A stretch of 64,000 nt of DNA from contig CAYFSL010000001.1 of assembly GCA_964345835.1 (NCBI GenBank), positions 62,001 through 126,000 of the forward strand, in the 5' to 3' direction. Within the stretch, counting starts at the first letter, position 1. Each line of letters begins with the position of its first letter. The position numbers were made by a program, and so were the translations under genes. This document shows positions 42,428 through 50,056 of the stretch, in pieces. This DNA comes from JAAYEL01 sp964345835 (GTDB lineage: Bacteria > Bacillota > Clostridia > Tissierellales > Peptoniphilaceae). The notes below the pieces were generated by a model that worked only from the letters and a program-made list of their open reading frames with translations, had not been told where the DNA came from and made no database searches.

Positions 42428-43654
42428 ATGAAGCTTAGAGATGATGCTAAAATAATAATAGAAGAAACAATTAAATCCGTATTACCTGACAGGGCGGTGA
42501 AAAATGCCTTAGACAATATAGATTTTTCAGCGGATAGAATTATCCTTGTATCTATAGGTAAGGCTGCTTGGACCATGGCGAAAGCCTCTCATGATATATT
42601 GGGAGATAAAATTACAAGAGGAATTGTAATTACTAAGTATGGCCATATTGAGTCCGACCTAGCTGGTATTGAAATGTATGAAGCTGGTCATCCAATATCT
42701 GATGATAATAGCTATAAGGCCACAGAAAGAGCCTTGGAAATGGTTTCTGACCTAGCGGAAAATGATCTAGTTTTATTTTTAGTATCAGGTGGGGGATCAG
42801 CCTTATTTGAGAGTCCACTTATTGATAAAGAAAAGCTAGAGAAACTCAACAAAGACCTCTTGGCATCTGGCGCTAATATTCAAGAGATTAATACTATTAG
42901 AAAAAGGTTATCAAGCGTAAAAGCTGGTAAATTTGCTAAAGTATGTTCTCCAGCAAGAATAGAAGCAATAGTTCTAAGCGATGTGATAGGGGACCCTCTA
43001 GATGTTATTGCGTCAGGGCCTGCATACCCAGACCTTTCAACCAGCCAAGATGCACTTAATATCATAGAAAAATACTCTATTGTAATTGACAAGGAAATAG
43101 AAGATCTACTTAAAAAAGAAGGCCCTAAAACTATAGATAACGCTAGACATCAAATAACGGGAAGTGTCAGGGAGCTTGTAGAAAATGCCGAACAAACAGC
43201 TAGAAAGCTTGGCTATGAAACCCTTATACTAACTGATGAATTATCCTGCATAGCTAAAGAAGCTGGTTCCTTTTTAGGATCAATGGGGAAATACTATAAG
43301 GACAGAGGCCCCCTAGCTATTATAGCGGGTGGGGAAACGACTGTTGAACTTACAGGTGGCGGAAAAGGTGGAAGAAACCAAGAAATAGCCCTAGCAGCAG
43401 CAGATAAGATTTCAGGTCTAGATAATGTAGTAGTTTTCAGCGTAGGATCTGATGGGACGGATGGACCAACAGATGCAGCAGGTGGCCTAGTAGATGGAAG
43501 TTCTAAGGAAAAAATAGAGAAGGATTCTTATAGGATTTATCAAATACTAAAAGATAACGATTCCTATAATCATTTAAAAAAAATCGATGGACTTATAATG
43601 ACTGGACCAACAGGGACTAATGTAAATGATTTTACAGTAGTTCTAATAAAATAA
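42428..43654 (+). CDS. Glycerate 2-kinase (MOFRL/GckA type)
   Basis: Phosphorylates D-glycerate to 2-phosphoglycerate, linking serine or sugar-acid catabolism to glycolysis. 408 residues, typical for the MOFRL family: N-terminal DUF4147 domain with SIGKAAWTMAKA, VSGGGSALFESP and the SDVIGDPLDVIASGPAYPD block, then the C-terminal MOFRL domain with AGGETTVELTGGGKGGRNQE and SVGSDGTDGPTDAAGG. It follows the GntP permease by 26 bases and ends at a strong terminator, so the pair forms a two-gene uptake and activation unit. Confidence 0.9.
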   Translation: MKLRDDAKIIIEETIKSVLPDRAVKNALDNIDFSADRIILVSIGKAAWTMAKASHDILGDKITRGIVITKYGHIESDLAGIEMYEAGHPISDDNSYKATERALEMVSDLAENDLVLFLVSGGGSALFESPLIDKEKLEKLNKDLLASGANIQEINTIRKRLSSVKAGKFAKVCSPARIEAIVLSDVIGDPLDVIASGPAYPDLSTSQDALNIIEKYSIVIDKEIEDLLKKEGPKTIDNARHQITGSVRELVENAEQTARKLGYETLILTDELSCIAKEAGSFLGSMGKYYKDRGPLAIIAGGETTVELTGGGKGGRNQEIALAAADKISGLDNVVVFSVGSDGTDGPTDAAGGLVDGSSKEKIEKDSYRIYQILKDNDSYNHLKKIDGLIMTGPTGTNVNDFTVVLIK

Positions 43655-43700
43655 TAAAATAGCCTAGAAATGATAAAAATCTAATAGGCGCATAATAAGC

Positions 43701-43767
43701 GACCAAGATAGCGAGTTTTTGAAGATGATTAATCTCAACCTTAGAAGGACTATCTTGGTCCTTTTAT
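43701..43767 (+). terminator. Long-loop terminator after glycerate kinase
   Basis: Perfect 11-base stem GACCAAGATAG (43701-43711) / CTATCTTGGTC (43750-43760) with a 38-base loop, then CTTTTATTT. An upstream GCCTA/TAGGC pair (about 43663-43689) may form a separate hairpin. Confidence 0.8.
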
Positions 43768-43860
43768 TTATGTACTAACGGATACGAGGTAATGAACTAA
43801 TCATAAGCTAGATATTTTATAGGATATATTTGTAGCAGGGGCTTGGAAGGTCTTCACAGT

Positions 43861-43892
43861 TTTTGTCACAAAATAATAATTTTGTGACAAAA
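43861..43892. repeat. Perfect 14-base inverted repeat
   Basis: TTTTGTCACAAAAT (43861-43874), 4-base centre AATA, ATTTTGTGACAAAA (43879-43892). It is symmetrical in both directions and lies in the gene-poor strand-switch zone. It could be a bidirectional terminator or a dimeric-protein operator; nothing coding is adjacent. Confidence 0.7.
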
Positions 43893-44532
43893 GAGATGTG
43901 TTTTTCTCGAAATTAATAAAAACCTGCAAAGTATGCTATGGACATGCTTTCACGACGTTTACCCTTGGTTGTATATATTTTTTAAGGCAATTGTTCTAAA
44001 TGATAATTATTGATATGCCTTTTTCTCATCTTTCTTTTTATTGTAAAGCTTCCGTTTTTTATAATTGTCTAGAGCTTTAATTTAATATGCTGCTCTACAC
44101 TTTTGAGAGTTTACTTTATTCTTTAATTCTTAATAACAATCCTTTTTATTATTTATTTTAATTCAGACTTACTTTTTATAGCTTACTTTCCAGAGGTTCA
44201 TTTTTATTAACTAAACTATTTGTCAAGGCTGTTACATTACGCTTTTCTTTTTATTAACTTGTATTTTCGCTCCTTTCATGTGACAATAGTAGTCTAAAAT
44301 GCAAAAATCCCAAATAAGGCCTAAAATGCCCCCTATTTGAGATTTTAATGTTTAGACATACAAATATATGGATTAGTAGTGTTAAATCGATTTAAGAGGG
44401 ATATATAGCCCCTCTTTTAAGTGAATGAAGACTCATGTTTCATCTAACTTATTATTTGTCCAAAATAGCTAATATTCTTTAAAATAGGTTATTTATATTT
44501 AAATATATAAAGGTCTAGATAAATTATTTCAT
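43893..44532. other. Gene-poor intergenic stretch
   Basis: About 640 bases with no supportable gene. The + strand is T-rich. The - strand from about 44276 to 43970 reads as an A-rich frame (starting ATGAAAGGAGCG) broken by many stops, perhaps a decayed gene. Hairpins that would suit - strand termination lie at about 44306-44344 (AAATC..CAAATA / TATTTG..GATTT) and 44391-44419 (AAGAGGG / CCCTCTT), downstream of the small export protein gene. Confidence 0.5.
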
Positions 44533-45015
44533 TTAAAATAATAATGAAAAAGCTCCACTTATTAGACTGACTATTATTCCCGCTGTTAGATTGCCTAGTA
44601 TTACCATTAATAGTGATTTAAACTTGTTCAATTGTAGTAGGTGGGAAATTAGACTACCTGTCCAAACCCCGGTTCCAGGCAAGGGTATCGCAACGAATAA
44701 GTACAAACCAATATATCCATACTTATCTATTTGTTCTCTTTTATTTAACGCTTTAATTTTTATCTTATCTATAAGTCTCTTGAAAAATCCAATTTTCTCT
44801 AACAATCTAAATACATATCCTATGAGAAATATAATAGGAATAGCTGGAATAGATGATCCTATAAACGATATTAAAAACGCCTTCTTATAGTGCATCCCTA
44901 AAGATAGAGCAACTGGTATAGCACCTCTCAGTTCTATAACTGGTATCATTGATAGGATTATTACAGCCATTTCATGGGTAAAATTCATTTTAAAAAATTC
45001 TATAATTTCATTCAT
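44533..45015 (-). CDS. Small multidrug-export family membrane protein
   Basis: 160 residues, about four hydrophobic helices, matching the COG2426/PF06695 pattern: IPVIELRGAIPVALSLG near the N terminus, a central charged loop (KALNKREQIDKYGY), LFVAIPLPGTGVWTGSLI and GNLTAGIIVSLISG. The family name comes from weak annotation; the transported substrate is unproven. It has AAGGAG before ATG 45015 and is divergent from the recombinase gene. Confidence 0.8.
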   Translation of the reverse strand: MNEIIEFFKMNFTHEMAVIILSMIPVIELRGAIPVALSLGMHYKKAFLISFIGSSIPAIPIIFLIGYVFRLLEKIGFFKRLIDKIKIKALNKREQIDKYGYIGLYLFVAIPLPGTGVWTGSLISHLLQLNKFKSLLMVILGNLTAGIIVSLISGAFSLLF

Positions 45016-45101
45016 ATTAAACTCCTTTTAATTCCTATATATTATACCATAAGAGTTAAAATAATTACTCCCATTATGATAATATATAGGTGGAGGTAAA
45101 A

Positions 45102-46055
45102 ATGAGAAAAGATATACCTTATTTTTTAAAAGATTTCTTAGATTATTTAACTACTATAAGAGCTCTTTCTAAGACGACAATTGAAGAATACTACCTAGAT
45201 CTTAGGTTATTTTTAAAGTTTATTGAATATAGGAAAAGCTGCAATGACTATGATGGTATAGAAGATATAGATGTAAAGAATTTTGACCTAGATATGCTTA
45301 AAAAAGTAACTCTTATAGATTTACATAGCTACCTGGCTTATAGGGATAATTCTAGAAATAATAATCCCGTTACTAGAGCTAGGAAGATTTCTAGCTTGAG
45401 GTCTTTTTATAAATATATGGTTAATATTGCCAAACTATTAGATTATAATCCGGCTTTAGAGCTAGAAAGCCCAAAGTTAAAGAAAAGAAATCCAGTCTAC
45501 CTGACTTTGGATGAAGCGATAAAGCTTCTAGAAACAGTTAAAAACAATAAAAACCAAACACTCATGAAAAGAGATTTTGCTATTATACTTATATTTTTAA
45601 CAACCGGAGTTAGACTTTCAGAGCTTTCTAGCATGAATATAAACTCCATTAAAGGATTACAATTTAATGTAATAGGTAAAGGTAATAAAGAAAGAACAGT
45701 TTATATGACTGAAGCTTGTAGGTATGCAATCGACCAATATATTTCCGTAAGGCCAAAAGTTGAAGATGAAAAGGCTCTATTTTTAAGCACGAGAAAGACG
45801 AGAATGAGCAATAGGGCTATCCAACATATGATAGATAAATACCTTAATGAAGCTGGATTTGATACATCTAAATATTCAACCCATAAATTGAGACATACTG
45901 CTGCAACTCTTATGTATAAAGAAGGTGTAGATATAAGAACCCTTCAAAAGGTGCTTGGACATACTTCCGTAGCGACTACTCAGATATATACCCATGTTGA
46001 AGATGATGATGTTAAAAGGGCGATTAAAAAGAATCCCCTATCAGAATTAAATTAA
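45102..46055 (+). CDS. Tyrosine recombinase of the XerC/XerD type
   Basis: 317 residues: N-terminal SAM-like DNA-binding domain (about 5-110) and catalytic domain (about 130-310). All catalytic residues are present: Arg171 (TGVRLSEL), Lys193 (GKGNKER), His261 and Arg264 (HKLRHTAA), His287 (LGHTSV) and Tyr296 (QIYTHV). The N terminus carries a modest insertion around 45-60. It is probably a chromosome-dimer resolvase working with FtsK, or a single-recombinase XerS-like system; no dif site was identified. ATG 45102 follows GGTGGAGG; the GTG at 45090 overlaps that site. Confidence 0.9.
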   Translation: MRKDIPYFLKDFLDYLTTIRALSKTTIEEYYLDLRLFLKFIEYRKSCNDYDGIEDIDVKNFDLDMLKKVTLIDLHSYLAYRDNSRNNNPVTRARKISSLRSFYKYMVNIAKLLDYNPALELESPKLKKRNPVYLTLDEAIKLLETVKNNKNQTLMKRDFAIILIFLTTGVRLSELSSMNINSIKGLQFNVIGKGNKERTVYMTEACRYAIDQYISVRPKVEDEKALFLSTRKTRMSNRAIQHMIDKYLNEAGFDTSKYSTHKLRHTAATLMYKEGVDIRTLQKVLGHTSVATTQIYTHVEDDDVKRAIKKNPLSELN

Positions 46056-46056
46056 A

Positions 46057-46092
46057 GAAAATCGGCAGGCAGGGGCTAGCCGATTTTTTTTA
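46057..46092 (+). terminator. Terminator after the xer gene
   Basis: Stem AAAATCGGC (46057-46065) / GCCGATTTT (46079-46087), then TTTT. It may also serve the convergent lexA gene, since the other strand reads AAAATCGGC...GCCGATTTTCTTT. Confidence 0.9.
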
Positions 46093-46130
46093 TGGCATAT
46101 AAAATTATCTTAAAAATATAAACTGAATTA

Positions 46131-46748
46131 TTAGCTAATGTCGTCCCTAAATAGGGCTATTACTTTACCTAATATTGACATAGATTCAGGTATAATTGGC
46201 GACATAGATGAATTTTCTGGAATAAGCTTAATTATCCCATCTTTTTTAGAAAACCTTTTGACAGTTGCCCCATCTTCTATAAGCGCTACTATAATTTCTC
46301 CATTTTCGCAGGTGTCTTGTTTCCTAACTAGTACTTTATCACCATCAAGAATACCAGCTTCTATCATCGATTCCCCTCTTATTGTAAGCATAAACAGGTC
46401 ACCCTTCTTGGAATAGTCAGCTGGTATTGGGAAATAGGCTTCTATATTGGAATCAGCATATATTGGCTCTCCAGCAGCTACTCGACCAAGAATTGGTACA
46501 TCTATGGTAGACTCATTTACCGTTTCTTGATTAACTGAATCATCAGTTAATTCAATAGACCTGCTAATATTATTGATCCTGCTGATTAATCCAGCATCTT
46601 CAAGCTTAGCTAGATCATTGTGAACGGTTGATACGGATTTAATATTTAAAGCCTTGCCGATTTCTCGAACAGTTGGCGAATATTTGTTTTTGATTTTAAA
46701 CTCTTTAATATATAAATAAATTGACTCTTGTCTCTGGTTTAATTTCAT
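46131..46748 (-). CDS. lexA: SOS repressor LexA
   Basis: Dimeric repressor of DNA-damage genes that self-cleaves when RecA is activated. 205 residues: N-terminal winged helix (1-65, with SPTVREIGKALNIKSVSTVHNDLAKLE), a linker, and the S24 protease domain. Cleavage site Ala92-Gly93 in RVAAGEP; catalytic Ser127 in RGESM and Lys164 in ATVKRF. It is divergent from a YneA-like gene across a region with three LexA boxes, so it is probably autoregulated. Confidence 0.97.
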   Translation of the reverse strand: MKLNQRQESIYLYIKEFKIKNKYSPTVREIGKALNIKSVSTVHNDLAKLEDAGLISRINNISRSIELTDDSVNQETVNESTIDVPILGRVAAGEPIYADSNIEAYFPIPADYSKKGDLFMLTIRGESMIEAGILDGDKVLVRKQDTCENGEIIVALIEDGATVKRFSKKDGIIKLIPENSSMSPIIPESMSILGKVIALFRDDIS

Positions 46749-46792
46749 GGCACTCTCCTTATTAGGCTAATTATATCATTAGAAAAGATAAA

Positions 46793-46804
46793 AAACAAAT
46801 GTTC
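46793..46804. promoter_or_regulatory. LexA box 1
   Basis: AAACAAATGTTC, the reverse complement of GAACATTTGTTT. It lies closest to lexA, 44 bases before its start codon, so it is the likely autoregulatory operator. Confidence 0.85.
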
Positions 46805-46813
46805 TTTTATTCC

Positions 46814-46842
46814 TTGACAAAGAACATTTGTTCTGATATTCT
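46814..46842 (+). promoter_or_regulatory. SOS promoter of the yneA-like gene
   Basis: TTGACA (46814-46819), a 17-base spacer and TATTCT (46837-46842). LexA box 2 lies within the spacer, where bound repressor would block polymerase. Confidence 0.8.
46822..46833. promoter_or_regulatory. LexA box 2 (perfect GAAC-N4-GTTC)
   Basis: GAACATTTGTTC fits the Firmicute SOS consensus core exactly. It sits between -35 and -10 of the promoter at 46814. Confidence 0.92.
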
Positions 46843-46855
46843 GTTAATAGAAAAA

Positions 46856-46867
46856 GAACATTTGTTT
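46856..46867. promoter_or_regulatory. LexA box 3
   Basis: GAACATTTGTTT, one base from the consensus core, just after the expected transcription start. It is 34 bases from box 2 (start to start), about three helical turns, so cooperative or looped binding is possible. Confidence 0.85.
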
Positions 46868-46879
46868 GTGAGGTGTAAT

Positions 46880-47173
46880 ATGAAATTAGTTATTAAAGAC
46901 AGAAAGAAATTTAATAGATTTATAGCCCTTGTATTTATTTTTACAACCCTTATCTTAAGTTTATTTCTATTTCCTAAAAAAGTTAGAGGATTAAGTTATG
47001 ATAGGTCTTACTCAATTACAGTTGTATCCGGTGATACTTTATGGGACATAGCTTCTTCCATTAATTCAAAAAAAGACACTAGAGAAGTTGTATACGATAT
47101 ATATAAACTAAATAATATGTCTTCAACTGCTAGGATATATCCAGGACAGGTTCTACAACTACCTATTTATTAA
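46880..47173 (+). CDS. YneA-like SOS cell-division inhibitor (LysM protein)
   Basis: 97 residues: cytoplasmic basic start, one transmembrane helix (about 15-33) and a single extracellular LysM domain (about 45-96, SITVVSGDTLWDIAS...IYPGQVLQLP). The same small size, topology and position divergent from lexA as B. subtilis yneA, which delays division during DNA damage. Three LexA boxes precede it. The start is ATG 46880 with GAGGTG ahead; the longer frame runs through the operators. Function by family and context. Confidence 0.85.
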   Translation: MKLVIKDRKKFNRFIALVFIFTTLILSLFLFPKKVRGLSYDRSYSITVVSGDTLWDIASSINSKKDTREVVYDIYKLNNMSSTARIYPGQVLQLPIY

Positions 47174-47224
47174 ATAAAAATAAATTTTTATTAAAGCAAT
47201 CTTATATCCCCCATTATCTTATAG

Positions 47225-47255
47225 AAAAAAGTCGGTGTTGTTATAAACGCCGACT
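47225..47255 (-). terminator. Terminator hairpin, - strand
   Basis: Stem AGTCGGTGTT (47230-47239) / AACGCCGACT (47246-47255) with a 6-base loop. On the - strand it is followed by TTTTTTC. It probably stops leftward transcripts from the ArsR gene or antisense to the YneA-like gene. Confidence 0.65.
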
Positions 47256-47415
47256 GAAAATTTTCCTTAAAATTCGCAATAAAATAGAAAAGTTTTTATT
47301 TTATTTTAGATAAGATATTTTCTTTTATTCAGTTTTCTTAATATTTTTTATTATTAAAATAAGTTTAATAATATAACATTTATTAAAATATAATCAATAA
47401 TTAATATAAATTTTC

Positions 47416-47452
47416 CAAAAAAAGAAGATGATTCAAATAATTTTGAACCATC
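47416..47452 (-). terminator. Terminator of the ArsR gene, - strand
   Basis: Stem GATGATTCAAA (47427-47437) / TTTGAACCATC (47442-47452), one mismatch, followed on the - strand by TTC and seven T. The rest of 47256-47415 is AT-rich without a visible gene. Confidence 0.7.
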
Positions 47453-47509
47453 AACTTTTCTTGATAAACTCTCCAACAAGAAATCTATGTATACAAAATA
47501 ATATAGTAA

Positions 47510-47791
47510 TTATTCTTTTATTAGTTTGAGAATGTCTATAACTTTTTTATTGTTTAGTATATATTTTATTTCTGTTCCTCTTCTTTTAGACTTAAGGATA
47601 TCATACTGCTTCAATATTCTTAGATGTTGTGAAACACTTGATTGAGAAACACCTAAGGCTTCCTGAAGCGTTGATACATTAAGGCCATCAGCTTGTTCAA
47701 TTAACTCATAGACAATTGATAATCTCGTTGGATGAGAAAGCGCCTTGAACACGTTAGAGTACTCATTAATGAACAAATCTCCTTCGTTCAT
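47510..47791 (-). CDS. ArsR-family transcriptional regulator
   Basis: 93-residue winged-helix repressor: ALSHPTRLSIVYELIE, then the recognition-helix region LGVSQSSVSQHLRILKQYDIL and the wing KRRGTEIKYIL. It has no cysteine metal-ligand motif (no CVC) and no cysteine at all, so a metal-sensing role is not supported. It is divergent from the lipid kinase gene; the 81-base region between them contains TGATATGATATGATAT direct repeats that could be its operator. Confidence 0.87.
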   Translation of the reverse strand: MNEGDLFINEYSNVFKALSHPTRLSIVYELIEQADGLNVSTLQEALGVSQSSVSQHLRILKQYDILKSKRRGTEIKYILNNKKVIDILKLIKE

Positions 47792-47799
47792 TCAATTCC

Positions 47800-47872
47800 C
47801 CCTTTCTTATTATCAATAATGATATGATATGATATAATTTATAAATAGTCAATAATATTCTAGGAGATTAAT
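47800..47872. promoter_or_regulatory. Shared regulatory region of the ArsR gene and lipid kinase
   Basis: Contains three GATAT-type direct repeats (about 47819-47836) and TATAAT at about 47835-47840. Short divergent spacing suggests one regulator controls both directions; operator identity is inferred. Confidence 0.4.
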
Positions 47873-48802
47873 ATGATAGAAACATTTAAAAAGACCTTAC
47901 TTCTGGTAAATTCTGAAGGTAAATCTAATATACAGGAGAAAGTTGTACAATATTTTACTAAAGAATTTACAGATTTAATACAGAATAATCAACTATTAAT
48001 TAGATTTACAGTAGATGAAAATACAATTAAAGAACTTTCTAGAGATTTTTCTAAAAAGAATGAAAATTCATTAATAATAGTTGTAGGTGGAGATGGAAGT
48101 CTTCATGAAGTAGTCAATTCTATTAACTTATCAAACACATCGGTATCAATAATTCCAAATGGGAGTGGTAATGACTTTGCAAGTCATATTTATGGATCAA
48201 AAAGTCTAGAAGAAATCCTCGATGAATTTAAGAATCCCAGTTTTAAAAAGGTCGACATGATAAAGATTAACGACATACTTTGCATAAACACAACTTCATT
48301 TGGCTATGAAACAACTGTACTAGCTAAATCATTGGAGATTAAGAAAAAGTGGAATTTTTTGAGGAGCCTATCTTTTAAATTAGCAATCCCCTTAACTATT
48401 GGTAAAATGGACCCCATTAATTACAGATATGAATTTAATTTATCTGATGGTAACGTATTAACTGACGAGGGTAGTTATATATTGAATGCTATTTGTAATG
48501 GAAGCAGGTTTGGCGGAGGATTTACCCCAGCCCCGATGGCTGAAATCGATGATGGTATTATAGAAATAAACCAATTAGAAAAAGTTGGTCTTTTAGGATT
48601 TATTAGAAAAATTTCAGATTATAAAAGTGGAAGGCATATAGATACCTTAGATATTAGTCATAATTCTAGGGTTATTTCAGGAAGTATAATACCTAAAGCT
48701 CCACCATTAAAGGGAAATATAGATGGTGAATTATATGACTTTGAAAAAATAGACTTCGAAATTCTTCCGAAGTCTATAAATATAATGTATCTAGATTCCT
48801 AA
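47873..48802 (+). CDS. Diacylglycerol-kinase-family lipid kinase
   Basis: 309 residues of the DagK/YegS/BmrU type. Nucleotide-binding VVGGDGSLHEVVN at about 72-84, PNGSGNDFA at about 103-111, and a C-terminal sandwich with GGGFTPAPMAEIDDG and GNIDGE. Such enzymes phosphorylate diacylglycerol or related lipids and recycle lipids from lipoteichoic acid synthesis. Here it is controlled apart from other lipid genes and faces an ArsR regulator, so a specialised role is possible. Its end overlaps the convergent gene by 12 bases. Confidence 0.87.
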   Translation: MIETFKKTLLLVNSEGKSNIQEKVVQYFTKEFTDLIQNNQLLIRFTVDENTIKELSRDFSKKNENSLIIVVGGDGSLHEVVNSINLSNTSVSIIPNGSGNDFASHIYGSKSLEEILDEFKNPSFKKVDMIKINDILCINTTSFGYETTVLAKSLEIKKKWNFLRSLSFKLAIPLTIGKMDPINYRYEFNLSDGNVLTDEGSYILNAICNGSRFGGGFTPAPMAEIDDGIIEINQLEKVGLLGFIRKISDYKSGRHIDTLDISHNSRVISGSIIPKAPPLKGNIDGELYDFEKIDFEILPKSINIMYLDS

Positions 48803-50056
48803 TATATTAGTCAATGCTATCATAGCCGCTAGCTTAGCTTGCTCAAATACTACTCCCCCCTGGTAGTAGGCAACATAGGGTGGTCTTATTGGTCCATCAG
48901 CCGAAATCTCTATAGAAGATCCGTCAATAAAGCCTCCTGAGGCCATGATAACTTTATCGTCGTAGCCAGGCATTTCCCATGGATAAGGCACGACGCTAGC
49001 ACCAACGGAGGCTGCCATCTGAATGGACTGGACGAATTTAATTAGCTTTTCTTCATCATTAAAGACGATTGCTTGAATAATATCTGACCTTTTATCATCA
49101 AGTTTTGGATAGGTATCATACCCTAGGTCTGAAAAAATTTTACAGAATAGGAGAGCTGATTTTATAGCTTCATTGGTTATATGAGGAGCAAAGAATAACC
49201 CCTGCAAGGTAGGCCTTGTTGTATCAAAAGTAAGCCCTGTTTCTTTACCTATTCCAGGGGCGTAAAAATGCTCTGATATTTTCTTAATTATTTCCTCACT
49301 TGAAGCTATATAGCCCCCACCAGATGCTATAGAACCACCCGGGTTTTTTATCAAAGATCCAACGCATAGGTCTGCCCCTATCTCTGTTGGTTCCTTATAG
49401 TCTGTAAATTCTCCATAGCAATTATCTACCATTATAATTGTTTCTGGAGATTTATCTTTTATAAATCGTATAGCTTGCTCGATTTCACTAATTGTTAGAG
49501 CTCTTTTAAGGCCATATCCAGTTGACCTTTGAATCAGAATAAGTTTTATTTTGTCTGAGAGTTTATCTTTCAAGCTAGTATAGTTAATTTTGTTATCTAC
49601 TAGGTTGATATGGTCATATTTAACCCCTTTATTTATTAAGGAATTTTCACTATTACCAGTAATTCCAATAACCTCTTTTAAGGTATCATAAGGGTGGTCT
49701 GTTATTGATAGTAATGTATCTCCAGGATTTAACAAGGCGAAAAGGCTTAAAGCGAGGGCGTGGGTACCAGAAGAAATCGCAGGTCTGACAAAAGCATCTT
49801 CAGTCGAAAATAGTCTAGCAAATATTTCTTCAGTTTTCTCCCTTCCCCTATCACCATATCCATATCCAGTTGTATAAGAAAAGTCACTTTGGTTCAGGCC
49901 GACATCCTTAAAGATTTTTAGGATTTTTATTTGATTATATTCTTTAATCTCTCTTAATTTTTTATCTTTTTCATCAATAAATTTACAGGCCTCTGTAACA
50001 ATATCATAGGCATCTTTGGTGATTTTGTAGTGTTTATTTAAAAATTCAAAGTCCAT
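48791..50056 (-). CDS. PLP-dependent methionine gamma-lyase/YnbB family protein
   Basis: 421 residues of the Firmicute family once called aluminium resistance protein: SYTTGYGYGDRGREK, RPAISSGTHALALSLFALLNPGD, DNCYGEF, and the PLP lysine in GSLIKNPGGSIASGGGYI. Related to cystathionine and methionine lyases; the substrate is unproven. It starts immediately before the miaA stop (no gap), so it is probably co-translated as the last gene of the mutS-mutL-miaA operon, as seen in other Firmicutes. Confidence 0.88.
   Translation of the reverse strand: MDFEFLNKHYKITKDAYDIVTEACKFIDEKDKKLREIKEYNQIKILKIFKDVGLNQSDFSYTTGYGYGDRGREKTEEIFARLFSTEDAFVRPAISSGTHALALSLFALLNPGDTLLSITDHPYDTLKEVIGITGNSENSLINKGVKYDHINLVDNKINYTSLKDKLSDKIKLILIQRSTGYGLKRALTISEIEQAIRFIKDKSPETIIMVDNCYGEFTDYKEPTEIGADLCVGSLIKNPGGSIASGGGYIASSEEIIKKISEHFYAPGIGKETGLTFDTTRPTLQGLFFAPHITNEAIKSALLFCKIFSDLGYDTYPKLDDKRSDIIQAIVFNDEEKLIKFVQSIQMAASVGASVVPYPWEMPGYDDKVIMASGGFIDGSSIEISADGPIRPPYVAYYQGGVVFEQAKLAAMIALTNILGI

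Noticed and set aside
46799..46879. Extended N terminus of the YneA-like protein
   Set aside because: It would run through LexA boxes and the promoter; ATG 46880 has GAGGTG ahead and gives a normal membrane anchor.
47800..47872. Metal-responsive operator for an ArsR sensor
   Set aside because: The regulator has no cysteine ligands, so metal response is not supported; only general operator potential is kept.
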